DNA from: Methylomarinum sp.
GTDB taxonomy: Bacteria; Pseudomonadota; Gammaproteobacteria; Methylococcales; Methylomonadaceae
Assembly (NCBI GenBank): GCA_013139755.1
Contig: WTAG01000047.1
Coordinates: 1 to 17,211 of the forward strand
DNA length: 17,211 nucleotides
Reading direction: 5' to 3'
Under the pieces are notes generated by a model. The model saw nothing but the letters and a program-made list of their open reading frames with translations. It was not told the DNA's origin and did not search any database. This document shows, piece after piece, positions 1-7,967 of this stretch; position 1 is the stretch's first letter, and every line of letters begins with the position of its first letter. The translations under genes and the position numbers were made by a program.

Positions 1-1
1 A

Positions 2-328
2 TACAACCTAGACACACTCATTTCATATCGTGAACATAAATTCCAAACAACTAAACAAACTGATATGGAATATAAAAGAGCAATTGGCCATGTCCACGCA
101 TATAAACAATTACTTTCTTTAATAGAAAAAAAAGGAAATAAAAAAATTGAATCGCTGGTTGTAGAACAATTTTGGACAACCCTAATAACTGCTGGATGGA
201 TAACAGGTGAAAACCGACAACTCAACCTTTCTTTGAAATACTACATTACTGCTTTACTATTAAAACCATTGAAATTAAATCCTTTGAAAGGTATTGTTTC
301 ATCATTATATAAAATAATAAAAAATTAG
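2..328 (+). CDS. Glycosyltransferase family 2, C-terminal fragment (5' truncated by window edge)
   Basis: The frame is open from base 2 to the TAG at 326-328, so only the last 108 residues are visible. An internal ATG at 65 is the first methionine but is unlikely to be the real start, because the preceding codons continue the same protein. The fragment begins with a YRxH-like segment (ISYREHKFQTT), typical of the end of the catalytic domain in bacterial GT2 enzymes, where a Y-R-x-H stretch precedes a helical tail. A basic, helical, leucine-rich tail follows (LKYYITALLLKPLKLNPLKG), like the tail of the GT2 at 9408-10358. It probably transfers one sugar during glycan assembly on the inner face of the membrane. 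The donor and acceptor cannot be judged, because the nucleotide-binding half lies outside the window. The family call rests only on the tail. Confidence 0.6.
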   Translation, partial: YNLDTLISYREHKFQTTKQTDMEYKRAIGHVHAYKQLLSLIEKKGNKKIESLVVEQFWTTLITAGWITGENRQLNLSLKYYITALLLKPLKLNPLKGIVSSLYKIIKN

Positions 329-368
329 CGTTCCAATCAAACAAAATTTGACAATAAAACATCAATAA

Positions 369-1418
369 ATGAAAGTATTATTCTTAACAACGCACTCATA
401 TATACCTCAACGCTCTGGTGGTTCAGAATCGTCGACTAATGAATTATGTAATATACTTGTTGAACGAGGACACAATGTAGCTGTTATATCATCTTTAGTC
501 CCTAACACTAAAATTTGGTTGCTTAATCGTATAAAGTCTAAAATCACACAAAAAAAGGCTCCTGTAGATAATTATGCTGGCTATCCTGTTTATCGATCTT
601 GGAATATTCTAGAAGGATTAAGTGAAGTAATAGCAGAATTTCTCCCAGATTGTGTAGTGACCCAAGCAGGAGAATGTATACCTATAATTAAACAGCTCGT
701 TAGAATGAAAATAAAAACCTTTATCTATTTACGTGATGTAGAATTCCAGATGCATGGGGGCGACTATTTTAACAATAAGTTTCTACAATACATTGCAAAT
801 TCCAACTTTACAGCTCAACGATTTCACGAAACCTTTGGAATACCGGCCCATGTTATTCCTCCACTGATCAACTATAACAAATATCAGGTCAATAGCAGCA
901 AAGAGAAGGTTTTATTTGTTTGTCCAAAAAAAGAAAAAGGGCTAGATATTGCTCTAAAGCTTGCAGAAAAAAACCCCGATATTCCTTTTTTATTTCTTGA
1001 GTCTTGGCAGTTAAATGAAATAGAATTGAATGCATTGCACAATGAGATAAAATTACTGCCAAATATTGAGTTTTTGCTTGCTCAGGCAGACATGAAACCA
1101 ATATACGCCGTAACAAAATTAGCATTAGTACCAAGTAGCTGGGAAGAAGCGTGGGGACGTATTGCTAGTGAGGCCCAAGTAAGTGGCATTCCCGTGCTAG
1201 CAAGCAATAGGGGCGGACTTCCAGAATCAGTTGGAAATGGCGGGGTGTTGCACAAAATAGAAGAGGATATTGATATTTGGTCAAAATCATTAAGAAAAAT
1301 TTGGTTTGATAAAGATTACTACAAAAAATTAAGTAATAACGCGAAAATTCGCTCACAAAGGCAAGAAACCCAACCCGAGTATTTAATAGATAAATTCATC
1401 AATTGTCTAAGCTCATAA
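369..1418 (+). CDS. Glycosyltransferase family 4 (GT-B fold)
   Basis: This 349-residue protein is a likely retaining glycosyltransferase using a nucleotide-sugar donor. The N-terminus (MKVLFLTTHSYIPQRSGG) is the first strand and glycine-rich loop of the GT-B acceptor domain. It is followed by the usual E-x3-L-x3-L-x-x-x-G-H helix region near residues 24-35. The C-terminal half carries the GT4 EX7E motif (E260 and E268, in SSWEEAWGRIASEA) and then the GIPVLASNRGGLPE donor-binding stretch (about 273-286). Length is slightly short for GT4 but both domains look complete. There is no signal peptide. The ATG at 369 lies 40 bp after the upstream stop, with no good Shine-Dalgarno sequence. It is followed 21 bp later by the FkbM gene, so the two are probably co-transcribed. 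The exact sugar is unknown. Confidence 0.88.
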   Translation: MKVLFLTTHSYIPQRSGGSESSTNELCNILVERGHNVAVISSLVPNTKIWLLNRIKSKITQKKAPVDNYAGYPVYRSWNILEGLSEVIAEFLPDCVVTQAGECIPIIKQLVRMKIKTFIYLRDVEFQMHGGDYFNNKFLQYIANSNFTAQRFHETFGIPAHVIPPLINYNKYQVNSSKEKVLFVCPKKEKGLDIALKLAEKNPDIPFLFLESWQLNEIELNALHNEIKLLPNIEFLLAQADMKPIYAVTKLALVPSSWEEAWGRIASEAQVSGIPVLASNRGGLPESVGNGGVLHKIEEDIDIWSKSLRKIWFDKDYYKKLSNNAKIRSQRQETQPEYLIDKFINCLSS

Positions 1419-1439
1419 ACTGCAAGAATTAGGTGAAAA

Positions 1440-2453
1440 ATGAAAATTACTAATCAAATAATTCAATTTGTTAAAAAAATACCTGGCATACAACAACTGT
1501 ACAACTTTATATTTAAAAATACCCCCGGCTCCTGGATTTTTACCAAACAAAACCTCAGCTGGTTGTTCATTCCATCAAATTATAAAAGCCTACCTTTTAA
1601 TTACAAAATTTTCTCTATTTTTTGTCACTATACTCTTAAGAATAACAATAAATTTATTGGTTCAGAAGTTATTCATTACCTGCTTTCTTCATTTACACGG
1701 GTATGCAATCTAAAGAATTATTGCTCAATAGATATTAATTCTTATACTGTTTTTCTATCGCTCACTGACCCAAGATCATTAATCGTACCAAATGAAATAG
1801 AAAATGGAAGAGAAATTGCTTTACTTCATGATTTTTTAGAACCCGGTGATACATTTGTTGACATTGGTGCAAACCACGGTTCTTTTTCAATAGTTGCAAG
1901 TAAAATAGTTGGCCAAAATGGATTGGTCATGGCAATCGAACCACAACCCATCCTAGCTAATTTAATTGAGAAATCCCTTTCAACTAATGCTTATTCTCCA
2001 TTCAAAGTATTTCAAGTTGCCTGTTCAGATAAAAATGGAACAGAAAAATTCTATATACCTAAATCAACCTCTGGATCTGCCGGTGTTTTTAAAGGTTTTT
2101 CTGCCATTTCGGCTACAGAAGAAATAACTGTAGAACTCATAAAATTTGATAATCTGGTTAGCAATTATTCATTAACTGGAAATCTATTTTTTAAACTTGA
2201 TATAGAAGGTTCAGAATTAAATTTCCTTAAGGGCGCTTCAAAAGGAATAAAAATGAAACAGCCCAAGATTATGATAGAAATAAATCCAAGGTCTATGAAT
2301 GCCGCTGGAACGACTTCAAACGACTTAATTACATTATTGAATGAATTAGGTTACTCTAACTACAGAGAAATAAAAAACTCCACAGTAAATTCATTGAATA
2401 CACTTAATTTCTCACGTCAACAAAATATTATAATTCTTCCTAAAAAAACATAA
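1440..2453 (+). CDS. FkbM-family SAM-dependent methyltransferase
   Basis: This 337-residue protein has an N-terminal region of about 125 residues without a recognised motif, then a class I methyltransferase domain of the FkbM type (Methyltransf_21). SAM-binding motif I is VDIGANHGSFS (140-150), and the acidic strand-2 end is AIEPQP (165-170). The FkbM hallmark FKLDIEGSEL is at 251-260. Members of this family O-methylate sugars and polyketides, so methylation of a glycan hydroxyl is the natural reading here. In ABC-exported O antigens, methylation can also cap the chain end, but nothing in the sequence proves a capping role. An AGGTG-like ribosome site sits just before the ATG. The DNA is very AT-rich: 83 G+C in 1441-1740 (28%). 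No transmembrane segment is evident. Confidence 0.88.
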   Translation: MKITNQIIQFVKKIPGIQQLYNFIFKNTPGSWIFTKQNLSWLFIPSNYKSLPFNYKIFSIFCHYTLKNNNKFIGSEVIHYLLSSFTRVCNLKNYCSIDINSYTVFLSLTDPRSLIVPNEIENGREIALLHDFLEPGDTFVDIGANHGSFSIVASKIVGQNGLVMAIEPQPILANLIEKSLSTNAYSPFKVFQVACSDKNGTEKFYIPKSTSGSAGVFKGFSAISATEEITVELIKFDNLVSNYSLTGNLFFKLDIEGSELNFLKGASKGIKMKQPKIMIEINPRSMNAAGTTSNDLITLLNELGYSNYREIKNSTVNSLNTLNFSRQQNIIILPKKT

Positions 2454-2492
2454 ATGAATACAAATTCATACACATGTAACAATATTTAGAAT

Positions 2493-3740
2493 ATGAAATA
2501 TTCACTACATATACGTAATAAACTATTAGGCTCATTGAGAGCCCTGGATAATTGGCTGTATGAGGGCAGAAAAACAACCCGAATATTATTTATATTTACT
2601 GATTCTTATGGATTTTCTTGTCAAGTCCCTATAATACAAGCCCTAGAATCTCACTCGAATGTTTATATGCGAGTGACTTCGGAAAAAAGTACTCCATTAA
2701 GGAATATTCAATGTGCCACAGCACAAGAACAAGAAATATTTAACCGATATTTTATAGGCAATAAAAGAGCTACGTTTTTGAAATGGCACCTAACCCTAGA
2801 TACTCACCTTAATAGCTTCTACCTAAAACGCAATGCCCTCCGTATTGGAATGCATCACGGCCCTGGATTTGGAATTTTAGGCAGCAAAATCCACCTCGTG
2901 CAAAATTATGATATTTTTTTAGGTCTGTCCCGAGCTGAACGATACTTTTTAGAGCAAATAAAACCTGATGTTTTCACAAATAACAGAGCTTTTTTTGCTG
3001 CTGGCTTCCCTAAAGCCGATAAGTTAATAAATAAATCTGCCGATAACTCAGAAATATTTACCCGCTTAAATATTAACAACAAGCCAAACATCCTGATTAC
3101 CTCACACTGGCAGCCAACCTCCACCATAGGTACATTTGGGAGCCAAGTTTTTGCAATACTTGCGCAGGCATTTCCAGAGCACAATATTATTCAAACGGGT
3201 CACCCTTGGCTTTGGAAAAACCATAAGAAAATAGAAGGTCTAAATCCGAGCGTTCTTATCAAAGAGTTTCAAGATATCGCCAGTCAAAATGAGAATGCAT
3301 ATTTTCTGCCTTATGAAAATGCTGAGGAACTTTTATTGATTAGTGACATGCTAATCGCTGACCATAGCTCAATCATAACGACATACTGTTTATTAGATAA
3401 ACCTATCGTCTGGTTTGATAATCCTGATGTTAGCTTTGCCATCCCAGAAATAAGAGAAGCCTATAGACAAGCTAGCAACACCTACACTCAATTAGATCAA
3501 CTAATTAACGTATGTCAGCTTGCAATAAACGATCCAAAAGAAAAAACCTTAGGACGCGAAAAAATGCGCCATATTTTTTACGCTAACCAAGGCAATGCAG
3601 GCCCCAAAGCCGCTGAAATTTTAATGGCAATAGGCTCTATCAGTAGCCCCCATTCTTTACATTGGAAAAAAGTGATCGACCTTAGCAACCAAGCCGAACA
3701 TACGGCAACAGTCAATAGCACAATAAAATCAGCTAATTAG
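2493..3740 (+). CDS. CDP-glycerol glycerophosphotransferase-like protein (TagB/TagF-type GT-B fold)
   Basis: This 415-residue protein resembles the catalytic domain of CDP-glycerol:polyol-phosphate transferases. Landmarks are MHHGPGFG (120-127), at the place of the WHGTxxK segment of TagB/TagF; TGHPW near residues 235-239; and DMLIADHSSIITTYCLLDKP (285-304), matching the D-x-x-I-x-D-[YH]-S-S motif that binds the CDP-activated donor phosphates. In Gram-positives these enzymes build teichoic acid; in Gram-negative glycan clusters they are thought to add glycerol phosphate or a similar polyol phosphate, or act on other CDP-linked donors. No gene for CDP-glycerol synthesis is visible here, so the donor is uncertain. 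There is no signal peptide, which suits a cytoplasmic or membrane-associated site. It ends the AT-rich left block and is followed by a 120-bp gap with a promoter-like sequence. Confidence 0.75.
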   Translation: MKYSLHIRNKLLGSLRALDNWLYEGRKTTRILFIFTDSYGFSCQVPIIQALESHSNVYMRVTSEKSTPLRNIQCATAQEQEIFNRYFIGNKRATFLKWHLTLDTHLNSFYLKRNALRIGMHHGPGFGILGSKIHLVQNYDIFLGLSRAERYFLEQIKPDVFTNNRAFFAAGFPKADKLINKSADNSEIFTRLNINNKPNILITSHWQPTSTIGTFGSQVFAILAQAFPEHNIIQTGHPWLWKNHKKIEGLNPSVLIKEFQDIASQNENAYFLPYENAEELLLISDMLIADHSSIITTYCLLDKPIVWFDNPDVSFAIPEIREAYRQASNTYTQLDQLINVCQLAINDPKEKTLGREKMRHIFYANQGNAGPKAAEILMAIGSISSPHSLHWKKVIDLSNQAEHTATVNSTIKSAN

Positions 3741-3793
3741 TAACAACAGAAATTTTCGCAGGCACACATAGCTAAATGACTAATTTTTACGAG

Positions 3794-3823
3794 TTCACTA
3801 ATTATTATCAAAGCAGCTATAAT
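3794..3823 (+). promoter_or_regulatory. Candidate sigma70-type promoter upstream of the toroid/formyltransferase/wzm block
   Basis: TTCACT (3794-3799) resembles a -35 box (4 of 6). An 18-bp spacer leads to a perfect TATAAT (3818-3823). It lies in the 120-bp gap between the GlyTF-like gene and the start codon at 3861, where base composition also changes, so a new transcription unit starting here is sensible. The region is AT-rich and chance matches are common, so support is modest. Confidence 0.4.
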
Positions 3824-3860
3824 TAACCTATAAAAATAAAGATAAAGGCCGATTAAATCC

Positions 3861-5060
3861 ATGTTTCTCAATCAAATAAACAAAATACTCAAACTCCCTT
3901 TCCGCTATAAACCCTGGAAGCCTCAACACCTAAAGATTATTCTTGCAGAACTAGGCGGCATAAATAAACAGCCTATCCAATCAGACTTAGTGCATTTGGA
4001 AGCAACTATCAACTGGCTTTGTCGAGCTCAAGATTTAAGAACCAACCACCCTGATGCTGGCGGGGTTTCAGCAGGCTGGAGCTTTGAAGATGGCTGGTTA
4101 CCCAGTTATCCAGAAACGAGTGGCTATATCGTAGAAACATTCCTCGCAGCCGAAAAAATACTTAAACGCCCTGAACTACAAGAGCGCGCCAATAAAATTT
4201 TAGATTGGGAACTCTCCATACAAAATCAAGATGGTTCGTTCCCTGGACACTTTGGAGAGTCCGGCAGTAAACCCGTTATCTTTAATACGGGGCAAATCAT
4301 GCACGGTCTAACTAGCGGCTACCAACAACTCAACAGAAGCGAGTGCTTAGAATCAGCCGTACGTGCTGGGCATTGGATGTTACAGCAACAAGATCAAGAT
4401 GGTTGCTGGCGACGTTCGACACACAATAACACGCCGCATACCTATAATACTCGGGCGGCTTGGGCTTTATTGCGAACCGCCTTAGCTGCCAACGACAAAC
4501 AACTAGAACAATCCGCTATTAATAATATCAACTGGGCGCTAACGCAACAAACAGACAGCGGCTGGTTTAAAACTAATGCCTTTACTCTTGGTAAAGCCCC
4601 TTTCACTCATACCATAGCCTATGCTATTCTAGGCATACTCGAAAGTGGGCTATTACTTAATGATGAAGGCATGATTCAAGCAGCCATCAAAGCAGCAACA
4701 GCGCAAGCCAAACAACAACGAGCAGATGGCTGGTTAGCGGGGACTTATACGGATAACTGGCAACCCGCCAGTCAGTATTGCTGTTTGACAGGCTTGGCCC
4801 AATTCTGCATAATTTGGCAACGCATGATAAACGTTTGCCATCAAGATGATTTGACACAAGCGACAAAAAAAGGACTAGAATACTTAAAATCTAATCAACG
4901 CATACTAGGCGATAATACACCTCAAGATGCAGGAATAGCAGGCTCCACACCTATTTGGGGGCGTTATTCCATGTTTGAATATCCAAATTGGGCAGCTAAA
5001 TTTTTTGCCGATGCATTAATGTATAATATGACTAACATCAGTATTCCGAACACAAAATAA
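3861..5060 (+). CDS. Alpha/alpha-toroid protein (prenyltransferase/squalene-cyclase-like repeats), cluster-associated
   Basis: This 399-residue protein shows repeated QxxDGxW-like motifs at roughly even spacing: QNQDGSF, QQDQDGCW, QQTDSGWF and QQRADGWL. Each is followed by a long helix, as expected of an (alpha/alpha)6 toroid of the terpenoid-cyclase/prenyltransferase type. It also has GWLPSYPETSGYIVETFL near the N-terminus and GRYSMFEYPNWAAKFFADAL at the end. The DxDD acid motif of squalene-hopene cyclases is not seen, so a terpene-cyclase role is unlikely. Similar toroids occur in polysaccharide clusters, sometimes under misleading names, and act as lyases, epimerases or hydrolases on uronic acids or other sugars. 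There is no signal peptide. It is separated from the formyltransferase by only 3 bp, so translation is probably coupled. The DNA is GC-richer than its left neighbours (138 G+C in 4441-4740, 46%). The reaction is unknown. Confidence 0.7.
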   Translation: MFLNQINKILKLPFRYKPWKPQHLKIILAELGGINKQPIQSDLVHLEATINWLCRAQDLRTNHPDAGGVSAGWSFEDGWLPSYPETSGYIVETFLAAEKILKRPELQERANKILDWELSIQNQDGSFPGHFGESGSKPVIFNTGQIMHGLTSGYQQLNRSECLESAVRAGHWMLQQQDQDGCWRRSTHNNTPHTYNTRAAWALLRTALAANDKQLEQSAINNINWALTQQTDSGWFKTNAFTLGKAPFTHTIAYAILGILESGLLLNDEGMIQAAIKAATAQAKQQRADGWLAGTYTDNWQPASQYCCLTGLAQFCIIWQRMINVCHQDDLTQATKKGLEYLKSNQRILGDNTPQDAGIAGSTPIWGRYSMFEYPNWAAKFFADALMYNMTNISIPNTK

Positions 5061-5063
5061 ATC

Positions 5064-5867
5064 ATGCCTCAACTATCAGTTATTATTCTCTGCGGTCAAT
5101 CACCACGCCACCTGTATTTTGCCAACCAATTGAGCAAAGCGTATAACGTGCAAGCGATTATTCAAGAAGGCGGTCACGACGCGCCACTAAAAAAAATCAT
5201 CCATTTATTGCAACACCCAACAAAACTCTGGCGCAAAATTTGTCGCTGGCTACGTGATCGCAAACGCTATACAGGCAATAAGGAAGCTAAGTTTTTCTTT
5301 AATGACTCGCCAGCACAATTAGACAGGCAAGACCTCAGACAAGAAGTGCCTCATATTAACCACCCTGATGTTATTCAAATAATAGAAAAACATAACCCTG
5401 ACTTAATAGCTGTATTTGGTACTTCCCTTATAAAAGGGGAGCTATTGAATAAAGGACGCTTAGGCATCATTAATTTACACGGCGGCTTATCACCCGAATA
5501 CCGGGGGGCTGACTGTACCTTCTGGGCTTTATATAATGAAGAGCCGGAAAAGGTCGGTTGCACCCTCCATTATATTAATGCCGGTATCGATACCGGCAAT
5601 ATTATTGCCCATGTATCACCAGAAATAAAAGATAATGATGATGAACTTAGTTTATTTTGGCGTGCCGTACAAGATAGTACAGATACCTTCGTTGAATTAC
5701 TGGATCGATTAAAAAATGAACAAATGTTAGGCTCAGTTCAAACAGATAAAGGTTCACTCTATCAAGTGAAAGATCGCGCTCTTAATCACGAAAAAAAGCT
5801 AGACACCCTGTTACAGAATGGCTTATTAAAAAACCTTAATCTGAGTAAACGGGTCGTTTGGTTTTAG
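5064..5867 (+). CDS. Formyltransferase-family protein (probable sugar N-formyltransferase)
   Basis: This 267-residue protein matches the N10-formyltetrahydrofolate-dependent formyl transferase domain. The catalytic Asn-His-Asp set is visible: N137 and H139 in INLHGGLSPEYRG, and D176 in GIDTGNI. It lacks the full C-terminal oligonucleotide-binding domain of methionyl-tRNA formyltransferase and lies among glycan genes. The likely role is N-formylation of a nucleotide-activated amino sugar, as known for Qui4N, Qui3N or perosamine-type sugars. No aminotransferase or dehydratase for such a sugar is visible in the window, so its substrate would come from genes elsewhere. The N-terminus SVIILCGQSPRHLYFANQL replaces the classic start of Fmt. 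The basic stretch KLWRKICRWLRDRKR (54-68) is unusual. It starts 3 bp after the toroid gene and is followed by a 77-bp gap before wzm. Confidence 0.82.
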   Translation: MPQLSVIILCGQSPRHLYFANQLSKAYNVQAIIQEGGHDAPLKKIIHLLQHPTKLWRKICRWLRDRKRYTGNKEAKFFFNDSPAQLDRQDLRQEVPHINHPDVIQIIEKHNPDLIAVFGTSLIKGELLNKGRLGIINLHGGLSPEYRGADCTFWALYNEEPEKVGCTLHYINAGIDTGNIIAHVSPEIKDNDDELSLFWRAVQDSTDTFVELLDRLKNEQMLGSVQTDKGSLYQVKDRALNHEKKLDTLLQNGLLKNLNLSKRVVWF

Positions 5868-5944
5868 TATTGAAAGTGCTTTAACCAACAACAAATTTAC
5901 GCTTAAATAAATCCGATCAATACAATAATATTTCTATATTAAAT

Positions 5945-6763
5945 ATGATACAAATCGCCAAAAACATATATACCTATCGAGAACTCATTGCTGCTCTGGT
6001 ATGGAAAAACATCGTAGTACGCTATAAACAAGCTTATCTGGGGCTGTTATGGGCAGTATTAAAACCCCTTATGCTGATGCTAATTTTCACTTTAGTCAAA
6101 AGCTTTGTTGGCATTGAATCTGGTGACATACCCTACCCAATTCTGACTTTTGCCGCGTTATTACCTTGGATTTTCTTTCAGGAGTCCTGCTCGGAAGGCA
6201 TAAACAGCGTGACTGCCAACTCCCCATTAATTAAAAAAATTTATTTTCCGCGCGAAGTCTTTCCCTTAACAGCCATGATGACTAAGCTAGTCGAACTAAC
6301 TATTAGTTTTATTATTCTTGCTGGCTTAATGATTTACTATCAAATGATGCCCACTGTTTATGCTCTATGGGTACCCGCGATTATTCTTTACACCATGCTG
6401 ATAGCGCTTACTATCAGTTTTTTTGGTGCTGCGCTTAATGTCTATTACCGCGATGTAGCTCAGGCACTACCTGTTGCTTTATCACTGCTAATGTATGGTT
6501 CTCCCGTTATTTATCCGTTAACCTTAGTACACAAAAAATTAGTTGTAGAACAAGCCGCCGGCGCTTGGTCTAATGACCTATATACTTTGTATACACTCAA
6601 TCCTCTGGCAGGCATTATCGACAGCTTTCAACGCGTTATGCTCAAAGGCATTCCACCTGATTTTGATGCCATATACCCAGGGCTTGCACTGACTTTAGTC
6701 ATACTTCCTTTCAGCTACCTATTTTTTAAACGTGCTGAGAATTGGTTTGCCGATGTGATTTAA
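5945..6763 (+). CDS. wzm: ABC transporter permease for polysaccharide export (Wzm/KpsM family)
   Basis: This 272-residue inner-membrane protein of the ABC-2 type is the membrane half of the exporter that moves a finished lipid-linked glycan across the inner membrane. Family landmarks are an N-terminal amphipathic region with RYKQAYLGLLWAVLKP (26-41), FPREVFPL (101-108), YRDV (168-171) and NPLAGII (219-225). About six hydrophobic segments are visible, near 37-57, 64-79, 108-132, 138-165, 172-194 and 246-262. Length is normal for Wzm. Its ATPase partner would usually follow directly or overlap. Here it begins 1,387 bp downstream, after an Rpn pseudogene and two palindromic repeats. The ATG at 5945 gives the standard N-terminus. 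No strong Shine-Dalgarno sequence is present. Confidence 0.93.
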   Translation: MIQIAKNIYTYRELIAALVWKNIVVRYKQAYLGLLWAVLKPLMLMLIFTLVKSFVGIESGDIPYPILTFAALLPWIFFQESCSEGINSVTANSPLIKKIYFPREVFPLTAMMTKLVELTISFIILAGLMIYYQMMPTVYALWVPAIILYTMLIALTISFFGAALNVYYRDVAQALPVALSLLMYGSPVIYPLTLVHKKLVVEQAAGAWSNDLYTLYTLNPLAGIIDSFQRVMLKGIPPDFDAIYPGLALTLVILPFSYLFFKRAENWFADVI

Positions 6764-6865
6764 ATTAACATATCAAACAATTTCTGTAGGGCGGACTTCA
6801 GTCGGCTAAGCAACGCACATAAAATAGTTTAAACAACTTTCTGGGGAGCAGGCCCGATTTTAGTG

Positions 6866-6943
6866 TGTCATTCCGACCTTAGGAGGAACCTTGATGTTAA
6901 TGCGAGCACAAAGGAACAAGACCGCTCCTACGTCGAGATGACA
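6866..6943. repeat. Imperfect palindromic (REP/MITE-like) element, 78 bp
   Basis: The ends are inverted copies: TGTCATTCCGAC (6866-6877) and GTCGAGATGACA (6932-6943) match at 10 of 12 positions when one is reverse-complemented. The pairing continues inward after a small bulge: TAGGAGGAACCTTG on the left pairs with CAAGACCGCTCCTA on the right at 10 of 14 positions. The whole unit can fold into one long hairpin. Small palindromes with TGTCATTCC-type ends are common dispersed repeats in bacterial genomes. No second copy lies in this window, so dispersal is inferred. Confidence 0.65.
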
Positions 6944-7018
6944 TTTTTCTTGCATTTAGAATTGCACTAAAAACTCAGTAATGCATCCCATTGTGTCGAT
7001 TTTATTTCATGCTCAGTC

Positions 7019-7050
<32 letters not shown>

Positions 7051-7076
7051 AGATCCCTTAATTAAAAATTAATCTA

Positions 7077-7930
7077 ATGAAAACAGATACCCTCTTCTAT
7101 CGTTTATTTAAAAACGCACCTGAACTCGTCCTTCAGCTTGCGGGTTTGGATTATACCGATACACAAAAGTATCGTTTCAACTCAGAAGAAATCAAACAAA
7201 CCGCATTTCGCTTAGATGGCATTTTAACCCCCCCTCACAAAAAGATACGGATTTACCCATTATTTTTATCGAAGTTCAATTTCAAAAAGATACCAATTTT
7301 TACAGCCGTTTTTTCTGTGAAATATTTTTCTATTTACATCAAAATAAACTAGCACACCCTTGGCAAGGGCTTATTATTTATCCCACACGTAAAACTGAAA
7401 CAACAAATATTCAGCACTATACAGAACTGCTACAATCTAAGCGAATCAAACGTATCTACCTAGAAGACCTTGAAAATCAGACTTACTCATTTGAGAAAAT
7501 AGGTCTACAATTAATACAACTAATTGTCACAGAAGAACACCAGACCCTAAATAAAGCACTAAATATTTTACAACAGCTTAAAACTTATCCCGATCAACAC
7601 ACCAGCTTACACTGGCTAGAGTGGGTAGAAACAATTCTGGTTTACAAGCTACCCAAACTCAGTCGTCAGGAGATCCAAGAAATGTTAGGTTATAATGATA
7701 TAGAATTAAAGCAAACCCAATTTTACCAGGATGTTTTTAGTGAAGGACTTCAAGAAGGTGAAATTACTATCATCCTAAAGTTACTCAAGCGCAAATTTGG
7801 CCCACTAAACGAAAAAATACGCCTTGCAATTCAAACCCTAAATGACAAACAACTCGAAGCACTGAGTGATAATTTACTGGATTTTAGCTCAAAAAATGAG
7901 CTTGATAACTGGCTAAAACAAAACCAATAA
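7077..7930 (+). pseudogene. Rpn-family PD-(D/E)XK nuclease/putative transposase (DUF2887 + DUF4351), single -1 frameshift
   Basis: Read with one frameshift, this stretch gives about 284 residues of a complete Rpn-family (recombination-promoting nuclease/putative transposase) protein. The first frame carries MKTDTLFYRLFKNAPELV and RLDGIL (D47). From the GAT codon at 7244 the -1 frame continues as DTDLPIIFIEVQFQKDTNFY, giving the D...E-x-Q nuclease core of DUF2887. The C-terminus (about the last 55 residues) is a DUF4351-like domain with LLKRKFGPL and LDNWL. The break lies in 7228-7244, which holds C7 (7228-7234) and CACAAAAAG. One lost base in the C run would explain it (eight Cs restore the frame). 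Alternatively, a -1 slip on AAA-AAG would join the frames exactly. Only one indel is needed, so the damage is recent, an assembly error or programmed. Such proteins are typical selfish or mobile-type passengers. It separates wzm from wzt. Confidence 0.82.
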
Positions 7931-7967
7931 ACCCCAGAAAAGGTAAATATTCAGATACCCTATTTGC

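Noticed and set aside
3861..5060. Terpene or hopene cyclase, or a delta-aminolevulinic acid dehydratase-type label
   Set aside because: The QW-like repeats show fold only; the DxDD acid motif is missing and all neighbours are glycan genes.
5896..5926. Promoter-like TTTACG/TACAAT pair upstream of wzm
   Set aside because: Both boxes are weak and the spacer is 19 bp; in such AT-rich DNA this is not better than chance.
7682..7930. An 82-codon open frame that could be called a separate small gene
   Set aside because: Its frame is open upstream to the DTDL segment at 7244 and it is the DUF4351-like end of the Rpn-family protein, so it belongs to the frameshifted gene.
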